NCBI RefSeq assembly: GCF_003148805.1 | Contig: NZ_QGGX01000008.1 | Location: 1 to 64,000 of the forward strand | DNA from: Aminobacter sp. AP02 | GTDB lineage: Bacteria > Pseudomonadota > Alphaproteobacteria > Rhizobiales > Rhizobiaceae | DNA length: 64,000 nucleotides | Direction of reading: 5' to 3' | In this document: positions 58,537-64,000 of the stretch, one piece after another | Layout: each line of letters begins with the position of its first letter | Position numbering within the stretch: position 1 is the stretch's first letter | Program-made: the position numbers and the translations under genes | The notes under the pieces: model-generated | The model's input: the letters and a program-made list of their open reading frames with translations, nothing else | What the model was told of the DNA's origin: nothing | The model's database searches: none

Positions 58537-58973
58537 ATCACGTCGGCGCGCTTCTCGAAGGCTTCGGCGAACATGCGGAAGGCGCGGTCGAACATCGTGC
58601 CCATGAGCACGCCGAGGATGCGGCTCTTGAACTCGTAGTCGATGAAGAACTCGACATCGGAGCCGCCGCCCGCTGCTGCCACGAACTTCCACTCATTGGT
58701 GAGATAGCGAAACGGGCCATCGAGATATTTGACGTCGATGGTGTTCTCCTCAGGCGTGAGCAGCACCTGCGTCGTGAACGTCTCGCGGATCGCCTTGTAG
58801 CCGACAGTCATGTCGGCGACGAGTATCTCGCGGCCATCGCGCTCGCGCCGCGAGCGCACGGTAAGCGCCTCGCACAACGGCAGGAATTCCGGATATTTTT
58901 CCACGTCGGCCACGAGCGCGTACATTTCGTCCGGCGAGTGGCTGACGCGGCGCGTGGTTTCGAACTTCGGCAT
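58521..58973 (-). CDS. RatA/COQ10-family START-domain protein
   Basis: 150 residues of the polyketide-cyclase/START fold. It starts MPKFETTRRVSHSPDEMYAL and includes VEKYPEFLPLCEALTVRSR, then GPFRYLTNEWKF and FFIDYEFKSRILGVLMG. Homologues are labelled RatA toxin in E. coli and COQ10 (ubiquinone-binding) in mitochondria. In alphaproteobacteria, next to lipA, the COQ10-like role in quinone delivery is more likely; no antitoxin gene is adjacent. Confidence 0.9.
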   Translation of the reverse strand: MPKFETTRRVSHSPDEMYALVADVEKYPEFLPLCEALTVRSRRERDGREILVADMTVGYKAIRETFTTQVLLTPEENTIDVKYLDGPFRYLTNEWKFVAAAGGGSDVEFFIDYEFKSRILGVLMGTMFDRAFRMFAEAFEKRADVIYGPA

Positions 58974-58983
58974 TCCGCGTTGA

Positions 58984-59946
58984 TCAGGCCTTCTTTGCCA
59001 GCAGCGCCTCGCGCGCGGCGCGCAGCTTGGCGAAATCGTCGCCGGCATGGTGCGACGAGCGTGTAAGCGGGCTCGAAGCGACCAGCAGGAATCCTTTCGA
59101 CTTGCCGACCGTAGCATAGGACTGGAACTCGTCCGGCGTAACGAACTTCTTGACCGGGTGGTGCTTCTTGGTCGGCTGCAGATACTGGCCAATGGTCATG
59201 AAGTCGACATTGGCGGTGCGCAGGTCGTCCATCAACTGGAGCACTTCATTGCGCTCCTCGCCGAGGCCGACCATGATGCCCGACTTGGTGAAGATGCTGG
59301 GGTCAAGCTCCTTGACCCGCTGCAACAGGCGGATCGAGTGGAAGTAGCGCGCGCCGGGACGCACCGTCAGGTAGTTCGACGGCACGGTTTCCAGATTGTG
59401 GTTGAAGACGTCGGGACGGGCGGCAACGACGATCTCGAGAGCGCCTTCCTTGCGCAGGAAGTCGGGCGTCAGGATTTCGATGGTCGTCTGGGGCGTCAGC
59501 CTGCGGATGGCGTGAATGACGTCGGCGAAATGCTGCGCGCCGCCGTCCGCCAGGTCGTCGCGGTCGACCGAGGTGATGACGACATGGGTCAGCCCCATCT
59601 GGGCCACGGCCTTGGCCACGCTCTCCGGTTCGTTGGGATCGACCGCCGTCGGGATGCCGGTTGCGACATTGCAGAAGGCGCAGGCGCGCGTGCAGATCTC
59701 GCCCAGGATCATAAAGGTGGCGTGCTTCTTTTCCCAGCACTCGCCGATATTAGGGCAACCGGCCTCTTCGCAAACGGTGACCAGCTTGTGCGACTTCACG
59801 ATGTCGCGCGTCTCCTGATAGCCGCGCGAGACCGGCGCCTTGACGCGGATCCAGTCCGGCTTGCGCAAGACCTCCTGATCGGGCCGGTGGGCCTTTTCGG
59901 GGTGCCGCGCGCGCGGACGGTCGTTCAGATCGAGCACAGTGACCAT
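58984..59946 (-). CDS. lipA: Lipoyl synthase
   Basis: 320 residues. The auxiliary cluster cysteines lie in [13 protein letters not shown], and the radical-SAM CxxxCxxC is [13 protein letters not shown]. Both [4Fe-4S] sites are complete, and [12 protein letters not shown] and [16 protein letters not shown] follow. LipA inserts two sulfurs into the octanoyl groups of lipoyl-dependent enzymes such as PDH. It lies with lpdA and pdhC, whose complex it equips. Confidence 0.97.
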   Translation of the reverse strand: MVTVLDLNDRPRARHPEKAHRPDQEVLRKPDWIRVKAPVSRGYQETRDIVKSHKLVTVCEEAGCPNIGECWEKKHATFMILGEICTRACAFCNVATGIPTAVDPNEPESVAKAVAQMGLTHVVITSVDRDDLADGGAQHFADVIHAIRRLTPQTTIEILTPDFLRKEGALEIVVAARPDVFNHNLETVPSNYLTVRPGARYFHSIRLLQRVKELDPSIFTKSGIMVGLGEERNEVLQLMDDLRTANVDFMTIGQYLQPTKKHHPVKKFVTPDEFQSYATVGKSKGFLLVASSPLTRSSHHAGDDFAKLRAAREALLAKKA

Positions 59947-59958
59947 CAGTCTATCCTA

Positions 59959-60240
59959 TCAAGGCCGACGCGCTTGCGAGCGGCCGAAAATCCAGAGCAG
60001 TATCAGCGCGCCGGCAATGGCGACGATGAGATTGCCCATGAACCCGTAATAATGGATGCCGAGCAGCCCCGCCAGAGTGCCGCCGACAAACGATCCGGCG
60101 ATGCCAACAAGGATGTTGGTCAAGAAGCCGTGGTCGCGGTTCATCGTGCGTTCGGCGACATAGCCGGCAAGGAAACCAACCAGAAGCATGCCGAAGAAAC
60201 CGACACCTGGCATGCCGAGAATTCCGTAGCTTTGTTCCAT
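59959..60240 (-). CDS. GlsB/YeaQ/YmgE-family small membrane protein
   Basis: 93 residues with three hydrophobic helices and Gly-rich packing motifs, GFFGMLLVGFLAGYVAERTM and TNILVGIAGSFVGGTLAGLL. This is the transglycosylase-associated or general-stress membrane protein family; its biochemical role is unknown. The ATG at 60240 gives the usual length; 15 further upstream codons are unsupported. Confidence 0.9.
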   Translation of the reverse strand: MEQSYGILGMPGVGFFGMLLVGFLAGYVAERTMNRDHGFLTNILVGIAGSFVGGTLAGLLGIHYYGFMGNLIVAIAGALILLWIFGRSQARRP

Positions 60241-60321
60241 CAGTCGCCTCCGGCCAATCGCTAGGTTGAGCGCATATAGTGCCAATTGGCGCGCCGCAAC
60301 AGGCGCACCAGCGCTGCCCTG

Positions 60322-61767
60322 TTATGCGTTGAGCGCGCGACCATAGGCGTCGAGGACGCTTTCCTTCATCGTTTCCGAAATCGTCGGATGCGGGAAGATC
60401 GTGTGCATCAGCTCTTCTTCGGTGGTTTCGAGATTCATCGCCACGACAAAGCCCTGGATCAACTCGGTCACCTCTGCGCCGACAAGATGGGCGCCGAGAA
60501 GTTGGCCGGTCTTCTTGTCGAAGATGGTCTTGACCATGCCCTGGTCCTCGCCGAGAGCGATCGCCTTGCCATTGGCGACAAAGGGGAAGCGGCCGACGCG
60601 GATGTCCTTGCCTTCGGCCTTGGCCCTGGCTTCAGTAAGACCAACGGAGGCGACCTGCGGGTTGCAATAGGTGCAGCCCGGGATCTTGAGCTTGTCCATC
60701 GGATGCACATTCGGCAGGCCGGCGATCTTTTCGACGCAGATGACCGCTTCGTGCTCGGCCTTGTGGGCGAGCATGGGTGGGCCGGCAACGTCACCAATCG
60801 CGTAGATGCCTGCCACGTTGGTCTTGCCGTAGCCGTCGATGACGATGCAGCCGCGATCGGTCTTGATGCCAAGCGCTTCAAGGCCGATGTTTTCGATATT
60901 GCCCTGAACGCCGACGGCCGAAATCATCCGGTCGGCGGTGATCTTCTCGACCTTGCCGTCCTTCATCTCGACATGTGCGGTGACGGAGTTGGCGCCCTTC
61001 TCGACCTTGGTGACCTTGGCCTCGAGATGGATCTTCATGCCCTGCTTTTCGAACTGCTTCTTGGCGAAGGCCGAGATTTCGGCGTCCTCCACCGGCATCA
61101 CGGCGGGCATGACCTCGACGACCGTCACGTCGACGCCCATCGTGCGGTAGAACGAGGCGAACTCGATGCCGATCGCACCCGAGCCCATGACCAGCAGCGA
61201 CTTCGGCATTTCCGGCGGCACCATCGCCTCGAAATAGGTCCAGATCAGCTTGCCGTCCGGCTCGATGCCGGGCAGTGCGCGCGGACGGGCGCCAGTGGCG
61301 ACAATGATGTGCTTGGCTGAGTAGGTGCCCTCGCCCAGCGTGTTCTTGGGCAGCGGCGCCTGCGGCTCCATCGGCTTCTTCGTCGATTTTGAGACGACGA
61401 TCTGGCCGGGCTTGGTAAGCTTGGCCTCGCCCCAGATGACGTCGACCTTGTTCTTCTTCATCAGGAAGCCGACGCCGCCGTTCATGCGCTGGGCAATGCC
61501 GCGCGAGCGGTCGACGATGGCCTTGAGGTCGGGCGAGATCGAACCTTCGAGCTTGAGGCCGTAGTTCTTGGCATGCTCGGCGAGGTGCAGAACCTCGGCA
61601 GAACGCAGCAGCGCCTTGGTCGGGATGCAGCCCCAGTTGGAGCAGATGCCGGCGAGGTGCTCGCGCTCGACGACCGCGGTCTTGAGGCCGAGCTGGGCGG
61701 CGCGGATCGCCGCGATGTAGCCGCCGGGGCCGGAGCCTATAACGATGACGTCGTAATTGTCAGCCAT
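60322..61767 (-). CDS. lpdA: Dihydrolipoyl dehydrogenase (E3)
   Basis: 481 residues. The FAD motif is VIVIGSGPGGYIAAIRAAQL, the redox disulfide is in GICSNWGCIPTKAL, and the NAD motif is LLVMGSGAIGIEFASF. The C-terminal catalytic pair is His-Glu in IFPHPTISETM. It reoxidises dihydrolipoamide on the E2 subunits of 2-oxo-acid dehydrogenases. Its place downstream of pdhC suggests this is the PDH-dedicated E3. Confidence 0.96.
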   Translation of the reverse strand: MADNYDVIVIGSGPGGYIAAIRAAQLGLKTAVVEREHLAGICSNWGCIPTKALLRSAEVLHLAEHAKNYGLKLEGSISPDLKAIVDRSRGIAQRMNGGVGFLMKKNKVDVIWGEAKLTKPGQIVVSKSTKKPMEPQAPLPKNTLGEGTYSAKHIIVATGARPRALPGIEPDGKLIWTYFEAMVPPEMPKSLLVMGSGAIGIEFASFYRTMGVDVTVVEVMPAVMPVEDAEISAFAKKQFEKQGMKIHLEAKVTKVEKGANSVTAHVEMKDGKVEKITADRMISAVGVQGNIENIGLEALGIKTDRGCIVIDGYGKTNVAGIYAIGDVAGPPMLAHKAEHEAVICVEKIAGLPNVHPMDKLKIPGCTYCNPQVASVGLTEARAKAEGKDIRVGRFPFVANGKAIALGEDQGMVKTIFDKKTGQLLGAHLVGAEVTELIQGFVVAMNLETTEEELMHTIFPHPTISETMKESVLDAYGRALNA

Positions 61768-61782
61768 GAGTGTGCCTCTTGT

Positions 61783-62364
61783 TCAGGTCGCGCTGCGCGT
61801 GAGCAGCACCCAGTCGTGTTGTTTGCTGTAGGTCTCGGTCGTTACGGATGGCCGGCGTGCGACCTCTTCAAATCCGCAGGACTTGTAAAGCCCAAGCGCT
61901 ACGTCATTGTCACTTTCGGTAATCAGGCTGACCGGCAGGGCGCCAGTGCGCTTGAGTTCATGCTCAACGAGCTTGCGGCCTATGCCCTTGCCACGGTGGT
62001 GCGAATAGACGCCGACGCTGTCGATGAACCAGTGCCCGATGGTCCCTTGCTGAAGGACAAGGATCGGCTCGAAGACAGGGTGCGGCGCTTCCTCCTCGGC
62101 GAAGGACGGCTCCACGACGTGGCCGATCACCAGGCCTGCAATCTCGCCGTCGACTTCGGCCAGGCTGGCATTCTTCCAGCCGGCGCGGTCGTCGTCGCAG
62201 CGCAGCTGGTTGCGGCCGTGTTCAAGCGCAGTCTGCGTCGAACCGTCGAGCACCGCGCCGTACCAGAGCCAGGAAGCAAGGCCGTGCGACGACAGGTCGA
62301 CGAGGATGGCAATCTCCGCGGCATCGCGCCGATCGGCCCTGCGGATGATAATGTCGCCCGCCAA
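61783..62364 (-). CDS. GNAT-family N-acetyltransferase
   Basis: 193 residues. The acetyl-CoA loop is visible as SHHRGKGIGRKLVEHEL, and the C-terminal strand/helix ALGLYKSCGFEEVARRPS is typical of GNAT enzymes. The substrate is unknown. It lies 15 bp upstream of lpdA and 3 bp after the SGNH hydrolase, and is probably cotranscribed with the pdh genes. Confidence 0.88.
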   Translation of the reverse strand: MAGDIIIRRADRRDAAEIAILVDLSSHGLASWLWYGAVLDGSTQTALEHGRNQLRCDDDRAGWKNASLAEVDGEIAGLVIGHVVEPSFAEEEAPHPVFEPILVLQQGTIGHWFIDSVGVYSHHRGKGIGRKLVEHELKRTGALPVSLITESDNDVALGLYKSCGFEEVARRPSVTTETYSKQHDWVLLTRSAT

Positions 62365-62367
62365 GTT

Positions 62368-63006
62368 CTAGAGCTCCAGCATCACGCGCACGATGGGCGC
62401 TATGGCGTGCCCAATCGCGCGGGTATTTTCGGCATCGAGATGAACGCCATCAAGCGGCGTGGTTTCCGCCACCGATCCGGCATCGAAGAAGCCGCAGCCA
62501 ACCTCGTCCGCGAGCGCGGCATAGAGCGGCGCGAGTTCTTTGGAGGCCGCGTCGCCGCCTGCGAACATTTCCTTGAACTCGGCATTGGCTGTACGGCTGA
62601 CCACCGGCGGCGAAACCAGCAGAATTCCAGGTGCCGGGTATCCCATACCGTGGTCGTAGGCGCGAACGATCGATACAAGTCGCGCCATGCCTTGTTTGGC
62701 CGCCAGCGGATTGCCGTGGATCCACGGCTTCATGTCATTTGCGCCGAGCATGATGACGACTAGATCGAGCGGCGCATGCGTGCCCAGGATCGTCGGCAAT
62801 AGCCGTGCACCGTTGCGGTCGGTGGCGGCCAAGCTGTCATCGAAGGCCGTCGTACGGCCGTTAAGGCCCTCGGCGATGACACTGACGCCGTCGCCCAGTT
62901 CCTTTTGCAGGACGCTCGTCCAGCGATCCTCGTAGTGATGACGCCCCGGGCCGGCCGCATCATAGCCCCAGGTGAGCGAGTCGCCGTAGCAAAGCACAGT
63001 TTTCAT
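62368..63006 (-). CDS. SGNH/GDSL hydrolase
   Basis: 212 residues. The nucleophile Ser is in LCYGDSLTWGYD (block I), the oxyanion Asn in IMLGANDMKPW, and the Asp-His pair in TPLDGVHLDAEN. No signal peptide is visible, so it acts in the cytoplasm, probably as an esterase of arylesterase type. The ATG at 63006 matches the family N-terminus. A gene of this type between pdhC and lpdA is, to my knowledge, common in rhizobia. Confidence 0.9.
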   Translation of the reverse strand: MKTVLCYGDSLTWGYDAAGPGRHHYEDRWTSVLQKELGDGVSVIAEGLNGRTTAFDDSLAATDRNGARLLPTILGTHAPLDLVVIMLGANDMKPWIHGNPLAAKQGMARLVSIVRAYDHGMGYPAPGILLVSPPVVSRTANAEFKEMFAGGDAASKELAPLYAALADEVGCGFFDAGSVAETTPLDGVHLDAENTRAIGHAIAPIVRVMLEL

Positions 63007-63022
63007 GATTGAAGTCCTCGAC

Positions 63023-63045
63023 TCCCCTCCCTTGTGGGGAGGGGA
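63023..63045. repeat. Short intergenic palindrome
   Basis: TCCCCTCCC (63023-63031) and GGGAGGGGA (63037-63045) flank TTGTG. GC-rich palindromes of this kind are common between genes in Mesorhizobium-type genomes. It lacks a T-run and may serve as an mRNA-stabilising or REP-like element between pdhC and the hydrolase gene. Confidence 0.6.
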
Positions 63046-63055
63046 AATGGGGGAA

Positions 63056-64000
63056 CTACACCAGCATGCCCATCGGGTTTTCGATGAAGCGCTTGAAGGC
63101 CGAGAGAAGCTCGGCGCCAAGCGCGCCGTCGACGGCGCGGTGGTCGGTCGACAGCGTCACCGACATCACGTTGGCGATCTTGATCTCGCCGTTCTTGACA
63201 ACCGCCCGCTCCTCACCCGCGCCGACAGCCAGGATGGTGGCGTGCGGCGGGTTGATGACGGCCGAGAAGTCCTTGATGCCGAACATGCCGAGGTTGGACA
63301 CCGCACTGGAGCCGCCCTGATATTCTTCGGGCTTGAGCTTGCGGTTGCGCGCCCGACCGGCCATGTCCTTCATCTCGTTGGAGATGACCGACAAGGTCTT
63401 GATGTCGGCCTTGCGGATGATCGGGGTGATCAGGCCGCCCGGGATCGACACTGCCACGCCGACATCGGCATGCTTGTGCTTGACCATCGCCTGGTCCGTC
63501 CACGACACATTGGCGTCGGGCACAGCTGTCAGGGCCAGCGCCATCGCCTTGATGATCATGTCGTTGACCGACAGCTTGTAGGCCGGCACGTCGCCCTTTT
63601 CGGTCTTGCGCACCGGAGCCGCAGCGTTGAGCTGGGCGCGAAGCGCCAGCAGCGCGTCGATCTCGCAGTCGAGCGTCAGGTAGAAGTGCGGGATGGTGCT
63701 CTTGGCCTCGACAAGACGGCGCGCGATGGTCTTGCGCATGTTGTCGTGCGGGATGAGCTCGTAGCTGCCTTCTTCGAACAGCTTGAGCACCTGGTCGTCC
63801 GACATGCCCTTGGCAGCAGGAGCCGAAGCCGGCGCACCGGCAGGGGCCTTGGCCGCAGGAGCCGCCGTTGCGCCGCCACCCGAGATCGCGGCCTCGACGT
63901 CGGCCTTGACGACACGGCCATGCGGGCCGGTGCCGGTGACAGCCGAAAGGTCGACGCCGGAATCCTTGGCGATGCGGCGGGCGAGCGGGGATGCGAAGGT
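63056..64000 (-). CDS. pdhC: PDH dihydrolipoamide acetyltransferase (E2), C-terminal part
   Basis: The frame is open to the right edge, so the N-terminal lipoyl domain lies outside the window. The visible part has the peripheral-subunit-binding domain (ASPLARRIAKDSGVDLSAV, GPHGRVVKADVE) and an Ala/Pro-rich linker. The catalytic acetyltransferase domain follows, ending with the active-site motif TLSTDHRAVDGALGAELL. It forms the core of the pyruvate dehydrogenase complex. Clustering with lpdA and lipA supports PDH over 2-oxoglutarate dehydrogenase E2. Confidence 0.95.
   Translation of the reverse strand, partial: TFASPLARRIAKDSGVDLSAVTGTGPHGRVVKADVEAAISGGGATAAPAAKAPAGAPASAPAAKGMSDDQVLKLFEEGSYELIPHDNMRKTIARRLVEAKSTIPHFYLTLDCEIDALLALRAQLNAAAPVRKTEKGDVPAYKLSVNDMIIKAMALALTAVPDANVSWTDQAMVKHKHADVGVAVSIPGGLITPIIRKADIKTLSVISNEMKDMAGRARNRKLKPEEYQGGSSAVSNLGMFGIKDFSAVINPPHATILAVGAGEERAVVKNGEIKIANVMSVTLSTDHRAVDGALGAELLSAFKRFIENPMGMLV

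Noticed and set aside
58521-58973. A toxin-antitoxin system based on the RatA-like gene
   Set aside because: No antitoxin is adjacent, and the lipA context fits a COQ10-like quinone role better.

Overview
The window looks like a chromosomal segment of a Hyphomicrobiales alphaproteobacterium, most like Mesorhizobium or a related Phyllobacteriaceae genus. The basis is the GC-rich sequence, the order dusB-ntrB-ntrC-ntrY-ntrX-trkA-dat-hfq-hflX, the fused ispDF gene, a eukaryote-type glutamine synthetase (glnII) beside glnB-glnA, and LexA boxes of the alphaproteobacterial GTTC-N7-GTTC type. The genus is inferred from family knowledge, not from a search. No rRNA, tRNA, CRISPR array or complete insertion sequence was seen.

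Region 1 (1-9.2 kb) is accessory. It has a GtrA-like membrane protein, a DeoR regulator, a PLP-dependent decarboxylase, and a leftward operon with the four genes of the Anbu (ancestral proteasome-like peptidase) system: ATP-grasp, alpha-E, transglutaminase-like protein and Anbu. A 450-bp cassette encoding an S23/four-helix-bundle protein, bounded by 29-bp inverted repeats built of heptamers, sits between the ATP-grasp and alpha-E genes. Region 2 (9.2-18.9 kb) is a housekeeping cluster: a threonine dehydratase-like enzyme, tgt-queA, a small DMT transporter, two cyclophilins, coaD, a 50-residue membrane microprotein, gyrA and marC.

Region 3 (18.9-31.7 kb) contains ssb and uvrA, each behind its own perfect LexA box. 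They are separated by a diguanylate cyclase, a racemase gene interrupted by two frameshifts, and a 760-bp unassigned stretch with strong hairpins. Beside ssb lie an HNH endonuclease with a possible modified-base-reading N-terminus and an MltF-like transglycosylase. After uvrA come a lactonase-like metallohydrolase, an unknown membrane protein and a DUF72 protein. Region 4 (31.7-36.7 kb) has a divergent hybrid kinase/NarL-type regulator pair, a LysE exporter and the nnr metabolite-repair gene.

Region 5 (36.7-56.7 kb) is rich in nitrogen-control genes. glnB-glnA runs rightwards from a sigma-54-like promoter and converges on glnII, which has a near-consensus sigma-54 promoter of its own; paired terminators separate them. 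An ATP12 chaperone, a transporter, a HAD phosphatase, an RNA pseudouridine synthase, crcB and mazG follow, then the leftward block from dusB to hflX. The NtrBC and NtrYX systems encoded there are the expected controllers of the sigma-54 promoters.

Region 6 (56.8-64 kb) has ispDF-pncC, facing a leftward block of pyruvate dehydrogenase and lipoate genes: partial pdhC, an SGNH hydrolase, a GNAT protein, lpdA, a GlsB-like protein, lipA and a RatA/COQ10-like protein.
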